DNA from: JBBARC01 sp040400005 | GTDB taxonomy: Bacteria > Pseudomonadota > Alphaproteobacteria > Acetobacterales > Acetobacteraceae | Assembly: GCA_040400005.1 (NCBI GenBank) | Contig: JBBARC010000001.1 | Location: forward strand, 1 to 64,000 | DNA: 64,000 bases | Direction: 5' to 3' | In this document: in pieces, positions 37,914 to 44,842 of the stretch | Numbering within the stretch: the first letter of the stretch is position 1 | Layout of the letters: every line of letters begins with the position of its first letter | Made by a program: the position numbers and the translations under genes | The notes under the pieces: generated by a model | Told to the model about the DNA's origin: nothing | Seen by the model: the letters and a program-made list of their open reading frames with translations, nothing else | Database searches by the model: none

Positions 37914-39080
37914 GTGCCGAAACCTTTCAACACGCTGCTGGCGCAGGCTGGCACGACGATTTTTACAGTGATGTCGGCGCTGGCGGTGGAGCACGGCGCG
38001 ATTAATTTGGGGCAGGGTTTTCCCGATACCGAGGGGCCGCAGGATATTGTGCGCGCGGCGGCGGATGCGTTGCTGGATGGGCGCAATCAGTATCCGCCGC
38101 TGGCGGGGGTGCCTGAACTGCGGGCCGCGGTGGCCGCCGCCAATCATCGGTTTTGGGGGTTGGCGATCGACCCTGTGGCAGGCGTTGTGGTGACCAGCGG
38201 GGCGACGGAGGCGTTGACTGCGTGCCTGATGGCGCTGCTGAACCCCGGCGACGAGGTGGTGCTGATTGAACCGCTGTACGACACATATTTGCCGGTGGTG
38301 CGGATGTTGGGGGCTATTCCCAAACTGGTGCGGCTGGCGCCACCGGATTGGTCGCTGCCGGTGGCCGAGTTGGAGGCTGCGTTTAGTGCACGCACCAAGG
38401 TGATTTTGCTGAACACGCCGCACAACCCGACCGGCAAGGTGTTTGGCGCTGATGATCTGGCGGTGATTGCGGATTTGTGCCGGCGGTTTGATGCCTATGC
38501 GATTTGCGATGAGGTTTATGAGCATTTGGTGTTTGCCCCCGCAACCCATGTGCCGTTGATGACCTTGCCCGGCATGGCGGCGCGGTGCGTGCGCATTGGC
38601 AGTGCCGGGAAGACGTTTTCGCTGACCGGGTGGAAGGTGGGGTATGTCAGCGGGTCGCCCGACATTCTGGCGGTAGTGGCGCGGGCGCATCAGAATTTGA
38701 CCTTTACCACGGCGCCGAATTTGCAACGTGCGGTGGCGCAGGGTCTGGCCAAGCCGGATGGGTATTTTGCCAAACTGGCGGGGGATTTGGCGGCCAAGCG
38801 CGACCGCTTGGCGGCGGGGTTGCGCGGCTTGGGGTTTGACGTGTTGCCGGCCGATGGCAGTTATTTTTTGGTGGCCGATATTTCGGCGCGGGCCGGGGGC
38901 GACGATGACGTGGCCTTTGCCCGGCGGTTGACGATTGAGGCGGGGGTGACGACCATTCCGGTATCGGCTTTTTATGACCAAAACCCGCCGCGCCATTTGA
39001 TACGGTTTGCTTTTTGCAAGCAGGATGCGGTGCTGGATGCTGCGGTTGCGCGGCTGGCGCAGTATTTTGGCAAGGGGTGA
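37914..39080 (+). CDS. Class I aminotransferase (methionine/kynurenine type)
   Basis: A PLP-dependent fold I aminotransferase of 388 residues: NLGQGFPDTEGPQDIVRAA, NQYPPLAGVPELRAAVA, the PLP-contact NTPHNPTGKVF, ICDEVYEHLVF, and the Schiff-base Lys in GSAGKTFSLTGWKVGY. The N-terminal motif and length resemble YbdL/kynurenine aminotransferase-like enzymes that use methionine or aromatic amino acids; the exact substrate is open. GTG start at 37914. The MOSC gene begins 6 bases after the stop. Confidence 0.88.
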   Translation: MPKPFNTLLAQAGTTIFTVMSALAVEHGAINLGQGFPDTEGPQDIVRAAADALLDGRNQYPPLAGVPELRAAVAAANHRFWGLAIDPVAGVVVTSGATEALTACLMALLNPGDEVVLIEPLYDTYLPVVRMLGAIPKLVRLAPPDWSLPVAELEAAFSARTKVILLNTPHNPTGKVFGADDLAVIADLCRRFDAYAICDEVYEHLVFAPATHVPLMTLPGMAARCVRIGSAGKTFSLTGWKVGYVSGSPDILAVVARAHQNLTFTTAPNLQRAVAQGLAKPDGYFAKLAGDLAAKRDRLAAGLRGLGFDVLPADGSYFLVADISARAGGDDDVAFARRLTIEAGVTTIPVSAFYDQNPPRHLIRFAFCKQDAVLDAAVARLAQYFGKG

Positions 39081-39086
39081 GCCGGT

Positions 39087-39929
39087 ATGAGTGGGCCGCT
39101 GCATGTTTCTGGCTTACATATTTACCCGGTGAAATCGTTTGCTGGGAACGCCGTGGCGGATGCCGTGGCCGAGCCTTGGGGGCTTAAGGGCGACCGGCGC
39201 TGGATGGTGGTGGATGGTGCGGGGGTTGCGGTGACGCAGCGCGAGTATCCCGTTATGGTGCTGGTAACTGCCCAATTGACGGTTGGCGGCGTTAGGCTGG
39301 CGGCGCCGGGTTTTGGGTGTTGTGATGTGGATTTTCCGGCGCCGGATGTGGCGGCGGTGGTGGTTAACATCTGGCGCGATACGGTGGTGGCCGCGCCAGC
39401 TTGCGAGGCAGCCTGCGCGTGGCTGAGTGCAGTGCTGGGGTGTGAATGCCGGTTGGTGTATTTGGCCGATACGCTGGCGCGCCCGGTGGACAGGCGTTTT
39501 GCGGATGGCGGCGAGACGGTGAGTTTTGCGGATGGGTTGCCGGTTCTGCTGGCCAATGAGGCGTCGCTGGCGGATTTGAACGCGCGGCTGGCAAGGTCGA
39601 TTACCATGGCGAGGTTTCGGCCCAATGTGGTGATTACAGGGGCAGGCCCGTGGGCGGAGGATTGCTGGCGGGTTGTGCGCATTGGGGGTGCGGTATTTCG
39701 GGTGGTGAAGCCGTGCGACCGCTGCGTGATGACGACAATTGATCCCGAAACGGGGACCAGACCGGACAAGACGGAGCCGTTGCGCACGCTGGGGGAATTT
39801 CGCCGCGCGCCAGGTGGGGTGATGTTTGGGCAGAATTTGCTGCCCCAAAGCACCGGCAGAATTGGCGTAGGCGACGCTGTAGAGATTTTGGAAATGGGCC
39901 CCAGCACTGTGGCCGCTGCGGATGCCTAA
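39087..39929 (+). CDS. MOSC-domain protein (YcbX/mARC-like)
   Basis: The 280 residues have an N-terminal MOSC beta-barrel (LHIYPVKSFAGNAV, GLKGDRRWMVVD) and a C-terminal MOSC domain with FRPNVVITGAGPWAEDCW and the molybdenum-ligand Cys in KPCDRCVMTTIDPETG. Relatives bind molybdenum cofactor and reduce N-hydroxylated compounds. moaA, for cofactor synthesis, is at 42871. It follows the aminotransferase by 6 bases. Confidence 0.9.
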   Translation: MSGPLHVSGLHIYPVKSFAGNAVADAVAEPWGLKGDRRWMVVDGAGVAVTQREYPVMVLVTAQLTVGGVRLAAPGFGCCDVDFPAPDVAAVVVNIWRDTVVAAPACEAACAWLSAVLGCECRLVYLADTLARPVDRRFADGGETVSFADGLPVLLANEASLADLNARLARSITMARFRPNVVITGAGPWAEDCWRVVRIGGAVFRVVKPCDRCVMTTIDPETGTRPDKTEPLRTLGEFRRAPGGVMFGQNLLPQSTGRIGVGDAVEILEMGPSTVAAADA

Positions 39930-39940
39930 CCCCAACATAT

Positions 39941-39977
39941 AAAAGTCTTTTTGCTTCTTTTTCTTCAGAAAAAGAAG
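39941..39977. repeat. Hairpin element, single arm
   Basis: One arm, preceded by a short core remnant CCTAACCCCAACAT like that of the arm at 42830. It lies 11 bases after the MOSC stop but in the orientation opposite to most gene-end arms. Confidence 0.85.
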
Positions 39978-40053
39978 GTTCCTGCCGTGCTTGGCAGCCT
40001 GCCCCCGATAGGCTAGGCCCATGCCAATGAGTGTGGCGGCGGGGCAAAGGGCT

Positions 40054-41340
40054 ATGCGGGTTTTAATTGTGGGCGGCGGCGGGCGCGAACATGCGTTGGC
40101 GCGGGCGATTAGCACAAGCAAGCTGTTGTCGGCGCTGTTTTGTGCACCGGGGAACCCGGGTACTGCGCGTTTAGGCACTAATTTACCTATCGCCGTGACC
40201 GATATCGCCGGGCTGGTGGATGCGGCTGTGCAAGAAAAGATTGATTTGGTGGTGGTGGGGCCGGAAGGGCCGCTGGTGGCGGGGCTGGCCGATAAATTGG
40301 CGGCGGCGGGCATTGCCTGTTTTGGCCCCAGTGCGGCGGCGGCCGAGCTTGAGGGCAGCAAGACATTTACCAAAATTTTGGCGGATACAGCGGGGATTCC
40401 GACTGCGGCATGGGCCAGGTTTACCGACGCTGATGCCGCCATTGCTTATGTGCGCCAGATGGGTGCGCCGATTGTGGTGAAGGCGGATGGCCTAGCTGCA
40501 GGCAAGGGTGTTGTGGTGGCGGCCGATATTGGCGAGGCGGAGCGCGCGATAGGCGAGATTATGCGCGACCGGGTGCTGGGGGATGCCGGTAGCTCGGTGG
40601 TGATTGAGGCGTGTTTGGTGGGCGATGAAATTTCGCTGTTTGCGCTGTGCGACGGGGTGAATTGCGTGTTGCTGGGGGCGGCGCAAGACCACAAGCGCAT
40701 CGGCGATGGCGATACCGGACCGAATACTGGTGGGATGGGGGCAATTTCACCGCCCGTTGGGTTTGATCTGGCAGCCCAAGAGGCGGCGTTGGATGTGTTT
40801 GTGCGCCCTGCCCTGCAAGAAATGGCGGCGCGCGGCACGCCGTTTAGGGGTTTTTTGTTTGCGGGGTTAATGCTGACCGCGGATGGGCCCAAGCTGATAG
40901 AGTATAATGTACGATTGGGTGACCCCGAAGCGCAAACTCTGCTGGCGCGGTTATCGGGCGATTTACTGGCGGCGTTGGCTGCGTGCAGCCAGGGGCGGCT
41001 GGCGGGTGTGCGGTTTGATCTGGCGAATTGCTTTGCGGTGTCGGTTGTGGTGGCGGCGCGCGGGTATCCTGGCCGGCCGGTGGCGGGTGGGGCGGTTGGT
41101 AATCTTGAAGGTAATGGCGCACGACCCGATGTAACGGTTTTCCATGCTGGCACTGCTATGGTGGATGGTCAGTTGGTGGCAGCCGGTGGGCGGGTGCTGA
41201 CGGTGACCGCAACGGCGGCCACATTGGCGGATGCGCGGACCAAAGCCTACCAGCTTGTGGGGGAGATTGCCTATGGGGATGCGGTTTACCGCCACGATAT
41301 TGGCGCGCGGGCGGAACGCCGGCTGCGTGAAACCACATAA
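40054..41340 (+). CDS. purD: Phosphoribosylamine-glycine ligase
   Basis: PurD attaches glycine to phosphoribosylamine in purine synthesis. The 428 residues are an ATP-grasp enzyme: LIVGGGGREHALARAI, PGNPGTARLGTN, VVVGPEGPLVAGLAD, VVKADGLAAGKGVVVA, AQDHKRIGDGDTGPNTGGMGA and EYNVRLGDPEAQTLL. ATG 40054 starts at the conserved MRVLIVGGGG, with AAAGGG upstream; ATG 40021 would add 11 unconserved residues. panB follows within 12 bases. Confidence 0.96.
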   Translation: MRVLIVGGGGREHALARAISTSKLLSALFCAPGNPGTARLGTNLPIAVTDIAGLVDAAVQEKIDLVVVGPEGPLVAGLADKLAAAGIACFGPSAAAAELEGSKTFTKILADTAGIPTAAWARFTDADAAIAYVRQMGAPIVVKADGLAAGKGVVVAADIGEAERAIGEIMRDRVLGDAGSSVVIEACLVGDEISLFALCDGVNCVLLGAAQDHKRIGDGDTGPNTGGMGAISPPVGFDLAAQEAALDVFVRPALQEMAARGTPFRGFLFAGLMLTADGPKLIEYNVRLGDPEAQTLLARLSGDLLAALAACSQGRLAGVRFDLANCFAVSVVVAARGYPGRPVAGGAVGNLEGNGARPDVTVFHAGTAMVDGQLVAAGGRVLTVTATAATLADARTKAYQLVGEIAYGDAVYRHDIGARAERRLRETT

Positions 41341-41352
41341 AGGGTTTGGTTG

Positions 41353-42189
41353 ATGAGCGTTGTTGGGCAAACCAAGCCGATTACCGTGCGCGATATTCGC
41401 GCCGCCAAAGGCGGCACGCCGCTGGTGTGGCTAACCGCCTACACAACCCCGATGGCGCGGTTGCTGGATGCGCATTGCGATGTGCTGCTGGTGGGCGATT
41501 CGCTGGGGATGGTGCTGTACGGGCTGCCGACAACGCTGGCCGTGACATTGGATATGATGATTGCCCATGGGGCGGCGGTGATGCGCGGGGTTAGCCACGC
41601 CATGGTGGTGGTGGATATGCCGTTTGGGTCGTATCAGGCCTCCCCCGAGCAGGCTTTTGTGAATGCGGCCCGTGTGTTAGCGGAAACGGGCTGTGCCGCA
41701 GTAAAGCTTGAGGGCGGTAGCGAAATGGCGCCAACGATCAAATTTTTAACCGAACGCGGCGTGCCGGTGTGCGGCCACATTGGGCTGATGCCGCAGCAGA
41801 TCAACGCCGCCGGCGGGTTTCGCGCAACCGGGCGCACCGATGATGAAGCCGCCAAAGTGATGGCCGACGCACAGGCGGTGAGTGAAGCCGGCGCGTTTGC
41901 CGTGGTGGTGGAAGGCACTTTGGAACCGGTTGCCGCCGAAATTACCCGATCAATCGCCATACCCACCATCGGCATTGGCGCATCGGCGGCGTGTGACGGC
42001 CAGGTGCTGGTGATTGATGACGTGCTGGGCACATTTAATGATTTTATGCCGCGCTTTGTGAAGCGCTACGCCAATCTTGGCGCCGACATTAGCCGGGCGG
42101 CAGAGGAGTATGCCGCCGAGGTGCGGGCACGCGCCTTTCCAACGCCTGCGCATACGTTTAGGCGGCGGTTGAATTCGGATCTGTCTTAA
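41353..42189 (+). CDS. panB: Ketopantoate hydroxymethyltransferase
   Basis: PanB adds a hydroxymethyl group to alpha-ketoisovalerate for pantothenate and CoA synthesis. The 278 residues contain LTAYTTPMARLLDAHCDVLLVGDSLG split across the barrel start, MPFGSYQASPEQAF, VKLEGGSEMAPTI, GHIGLMPQQINAAGGF and IPTIGIGASAACDGQVLVIDD. ATG 41353 is preferred to the adjacent TTG. Its stop is followed after 15 bases by a hairpin-element arm. No panC in the window. Confidence 0.96.
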   Translation: MSVVGQTKPITVRDIRAAKGGTPLVWLTAYTTPMARLLDAHCDVLLVGDSLGMVLYGLPTTLAVTLDMMIAHGAAVMRGVSHAMVVVDMPFGSYQASPEQAFVNAARVLAETGCAAVKLEGGSEMAPTIKFLTERGVPVCGHIGLMPQQINAAGGFRATGRTDDEAAKVMADAQAVSEAGAFAVVVEGTLEPVAAEITRSIAIPTIGIGASAACDGQVLVIDDVLGTFNDFMPRFVKRYANLGADISRAAEEYAAEVRARAFPTPAHTFRRRLNSDLS

Positions 42190-42204
42190 AAAATAAGGAA
42201 GACC

Positions 42205-42238
42205 CTTCTTTTCTGAAGAAAAGAAGCAAAAGACTTTT
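42205..42238. repeat. Hairpin element, left arm of a split copy
   Basis: Complete left arm plus the first core bases (GGGGGCTGGGG), then unrelated sequence. The matching right arm is at 42830-42866. It reads as a terminator for panB. Confidence 0.85.
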
Positions 42239-42289
42239 GATTATTGGGGGCTGGGGGACGGGGCACCGTGCGCTTGGCGGTCCGTCAAA

Positions 42290-42328
42290 CGTGGGGCGAT
42301 TTGGGGTTTCCCCTGGCATCGCCCCACG
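42290..42328 (-). terminator. Likely terminator after the cold-shock gene
   Basis: Perfect 11-base arms (CGTGGGGCGAT, ATCGCCCCACG) with a nested GGGG-TTT-CCCC hairpin, starting 22 bases after the csp stop in its sense. Only a short T-run follows, so efficiency is uncertain. Confidence 0.6.
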
Positions 42329-42349
42329 AGATCTTAGGCGACGAAAATC

Positions 42350-42562
42350 TCAGTCAAGGGCGACGAGATTATCCGCCGAGTATTTGCCGCTGCGCTTATC
42401 GGCGACCAGGTCGAACGTGACCTTCTGGCCTTCGCGAAGCTCGCTGAGGCCGGCGCGCTGCACGGCGGAGATGTGGACAAAAGCATCACTGCCGCCGTTG
42501 TCTGGCGCAATGAAACCAAAACCCTTTTGAACGTTAAACCACTTCACGGTTCCCGCAGGCAT
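42350..42562 (-). CDS. Cold-shock domain protein
   Basis: A 70-residue single cold-shock domain that binds single-stranded RNA or DNA: MPAGTVKWFNVQKGFGFIAP includes RNP1 (KGFGFI), and DAFVHIS is RNP2. AGGAAAGGG lies 9 bases before ATG 42562. A leader of roughly 140 bases is implied by the promoter candidate at 42707-42736, as in cspA-type genes. The gene unit lies between the two arms of one hairpin element. Confidence 0.95.
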   Translation of the reverse strand: MPAGTVKWFNVQKGFGFIAPDNGGSDAFVHISAVQRAGLSELREGQKVTFDLVADKRSGKYSADNLVALD

Positions 42563-42829
42563 GGGGGGACCCTTTCCTAAAACAAGATAGTGCTTGCCCG
42601 CGCAGAACGCGGACTGTCGAATTTGCATTTTCAGGGGAGAGATTGACGGCTTGCGGGGAGTTACACCGCGACAAGGTCGGATCGTCTAGCCGTCTATCGA
42701 CAGAGGCTATATGGCGCGAACCCCGCGGGAATGCAAGCGGTGCGCGAAATGAAGCGGTGGGGCCCCGGCAGGGGCTGAGATTTCGCCGGAACGCTCCCCT
42801 GCCCGCGCAGTCTCCTAACCCCAACGATT
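42563..42829 (-). promoter_or_regulatory. Cold-shock gene leader and promoter region
   Basis: With the repeat arm it completes a 308-base stretch without a gene. On the minus strand TTGCAT (42731-42736) and CATATA or TATAGC (about 42707-42714) are spaced 17-19 bases and form a possible sigma-70 promoter. The predicted leader holds a CCGCG/CGCGG hairpin near 42598-42612. The far end (CTCCCCTGCCCGCGCAGTCT near 42794) looks like hairpin-element core. Confidence 0.45.
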
Positions 42830-42866
42830 AAAAGTCTTTTTGCTTCTTTTTCGTCAGAAAAAGAAG
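42830..42866. repeat. Hairpin element, right arm of a split copy
   Basis: Arm with one mismatch (TTCGTCAG for TTCTTCAG), preceded by core-like CCCTGCCCGCGCAGTCTCCTAACCCCAAC. It begins 4 bases after the moaA stop in the moaA sense and would terminate it. Confidence 0.88.
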
Positions 42867-42870
42867 GCCC

Positions 42871-43902
42871 TTATCCTCCGGTAACACTCATATGCCGGGC
42901 CACTGCGGGCTGACGGCGGCCGATTGCGAAATCATGGCCGCGGGGTTTGCGGCTGATGGCTTCACGGATGGCGGCATCGAGGGCGGCATCATCGGCGCCG
43001 GCGCGGAGGGGGGCGCGCAGGTCGGCGGCATCGTCTTGGCCGAGGCACATGAACAATGTGCCGGTGACGGTGAGGCGGACGCGATTGCAGCTCTCGCAGA
43101 AATTATGGCTGAACGGGGTGATGAAGCCGATGCGCTGGCCGGTTTCGGCCACGGTTTCGTAGCGTGCCGGGCCGCCGGTGGCGTAGGTGCTGGGGTTGAG
43201 GGTCCAGCGTTTGGCAAGGCGGGCGCGGACGGTTTGCAGGGTTAGGTATTGGGTGCCGCGATCGGCGCTGATTTCGCCCATCGGCATGGTTTCGATGAGG
43301 CAGAAATCGAATTTCTCGCGGCCGCACCATTCGATCATGGCGTCGAGTTCGTGTTCGTTTTCGCCGAGCAGGGCGACGGTGTTGATTTTGATGGCGAGGC
43401 CGGCGTCTTGGGCTGCCGCTAGGCCTTCGAAGACGCGATCGATGCGGCCCCAGCGGGTGATGCGGGCGAAGCGTTCGGGGTTTAAGGTATCGAGGCTGAC
43501 GTTGATGCGTTTGATGCCGGCACGGGCCAGGGGTTGGGCGAAGCGGGCCAAATTGGTGCCGTTGGTGGTGAGGGTGAGTTCTTCGAGGCCGCCGCCATTA
43601 AGGCGGGCGCCCAAACGTTCGATGAGGGTGATGACGCCACGGCGGACCAGGGGTTCGCCGCCGGTGATGCGCAGTTTGGTGACGCCGGCGCGGATGAAGG
43701 CTGTGGCTAGGCGTTCGATTTCCTCGAGGCTGAGAATCTCGGGTTTGGGCAGGAAGGTCATGTCTTCGGCCATACAATAGACACATCGGAGGTCGCAGCG
43801 ATCGGTGACGGAGACGCGCAGATAGGTGACCGCGCGGGCGAACGGGTCGATCAGCGGGGCGACTTTGGCGAGCGCGCCGGGCGCGGGGGCGATTGCGTTC
43901 AT
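42871..43902 (-). CDS. moaA: GTP 3',8-cyclase (molybdenum cofactor synthesis)
   Basis: MoaA starts molybdopterin synthesis by rearranging GTP. The 343 residues show the radical-SAM CX3CX2C in CDLRCVYC, the GGEPLVRRG loop, and the second iron-sulfur cluster in FCESCNRVRLTVTGTLFMC. It ends in the conserved Gly-Gly needed for activity. ATG 43902 begins MNAIAPAPG; upstream in-frame sequence is unconserved. Confidence 0.97.
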   Translation of the reverse strand: MNAIAPAPGALAKVAPLIDPFARAVTYLRVSVTDRCDLRCVYCMAEDMTFLPKPEILSLEEIERLATAFIRAGVTKLRITGGEPLVRRGVITLIERLGARLNGGGLEELTLTTNGTNLARFAQPLARAGIKRINVSLDTLNPERFARITRWGRIDRVFEGLAAAQDAGLAIKINTVALLGENEHELDAMIEWCGREKFDFCLIETMPMGEISADRGTQYLTLQTVRARLAKRWTLNPSTYATGGPARYETVAETGQRIGFITPFSHNFCESCNRVRLTVTGTLFMCLGQDDAADLRAPLRAGADDAALDAAIREAISRKPRGHDFAIGRRQPAVARHMSVTGG

Positions 43903-43939
43903 GGGGCCTGAGGTTGGGCGATGATGGGGTGGGTTTGAG

Positions 43940-44119
43940 CTAGTTTGGCAGAATTTCCAGCGCAATGTGGGTCACATCGACGAGTACCTTGCCCATGTGC
44001 TCGAAATTGACGGTGACGCGGTTGCCGATGGCGGATTGGACCTGGCCCATACCCCAATCGGGGCGGTTGGGGTGGCTGACATATTGGCCTGGGGTGTAGG
44101 GCGAGGCGGTGGTTTTCAT
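43940..44119 (-). CDS. DUF3553 protein
   Basis: A 59-residue protein with PGQYVSHPNRPDWGMGQVQSA and KVLVDVTHIALEI, typical of DUF3553, a small basic beta fold also found at the end of some UvrD/CarD-like proteins. Function unknown. It lies 37 bases upstream of moaA on the same strand and is divergent from the chemotaxis cluster. Confidence 0.85.
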   Translation of the reverse strand: MKTTASPYTPGQYVSHPNRPDWGMGQVQSAIGNRVTVNFEHMGKVLVDVTHIALEILPN

Positions 44120-44212
44120 ATCACGTTTATAGTGGGCGTGCTTGGCTTGCTGGCGCAAGCTGCGGCGTACTTGGCTGGCTAGCGCAAGCTGGGGGTGAGG
44201 AGAACAAAGCTA

Positions 44213-44764
44213 ATGACCGAGAATGATCCGTGGGGGCTGGCGAGCGCGGTTGCCGAGCGCATTTGCCATGATTTGGCGGGGCTGACCGGCACGCTGGGAA
44301 GTGCTGTGGAAATGGCGGTTGAGGATAGCGGCCGGGGGCCAAGTGAGGCGTTGGATATTGCGGTGACGGCGGCTGGCGAATTGGCGGCGCGGTTGCGGTT
44401 GCTGCGGGCGGCGTTTGGCAGCAATCCGGGCGCGCTGGATGGGGCGGCGATTTTGGCCTTGGCGGCGGGGCTGACCGGGGCTGGCCGGGTGAGCGTTACA
44501 ACCGGCGGGCTGAGCGGCGTGATGGACGGTGTTTATGCGCGGATTGTGCTGTTGCTTGTGGTGGCGGCGGGAGATGCTTTGGGGCGCGGCGGAGCGATTA
44601 GCGTGAGTGGCACGCCGGGGGCGGTGGGCGTGGCGGCGATGGGGCCGGGCGTGGTTTGGCCGGATCGCCGGGTGGGGGTATCGGCCGCATTGGCGGAGGT
44701 CCTTGCGGCGGCGGCAGGGTTACGGCTGGAGACGGCGGGCACGGCGGTGATGGTGCTGCGATAA
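44213..44764 (+). CDS. ChpT-like histidine phosphotransferase
   Basis: The 183 residues resemble the alphaproteobacterial HPTransfase/ChpT family: the helix AERICHDLAGLTGTLGSAVEMA carries the phospho-accepting His in the ICHDL motif, and the C-terminal half is a degenerate ATPase-like fold. ChpT relays phosphate from CckA to CtrA and CpdR. Lying 78 bases before cheA, this copy may instead exchange phosphate with CheA or its receiver. GTGAGGAGA precedes ATG 44213. Confidence 0.75.
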   Translation: MTENDPWGLASAVAERICHDLAGLTGTLGSAVEMAVEDSGRGPSEALDIAVTAAGELAARLRLLRAAFGSNPGALDGAAILALAAGLTGAGRVSVTTGGLSGVMDGVYARIVLLLVVAAGDALGRGGAISVSGTPGAVGVAAMGPGVVWPDRRVGVSAALAEVLAAAAGLRLETAGTAVMVLR

Positions 44765-44842
44765 AGCGGGTGGATCGGTTGGGGGTTTACCAAATCTTGT
44801 GATGGCGGGGGTGATGGTGGGGGCTGCACCCGGAGCCGCGCT

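Noticed and set aside
37872..39104. Long minus-strand frame opposite the aminotransferase
   Set aside because: Arg/Pro/His-rich translation typical of an antisense shadow in GC-rich DNA; the plus strand encodes a complete aminotransferase.
39114..40442. Long minus-strand frame opposite the MOSC and purD genes
   Set aside because: It runs through a translated hairpin element and shows no domain; both plus-strand genes are complete.
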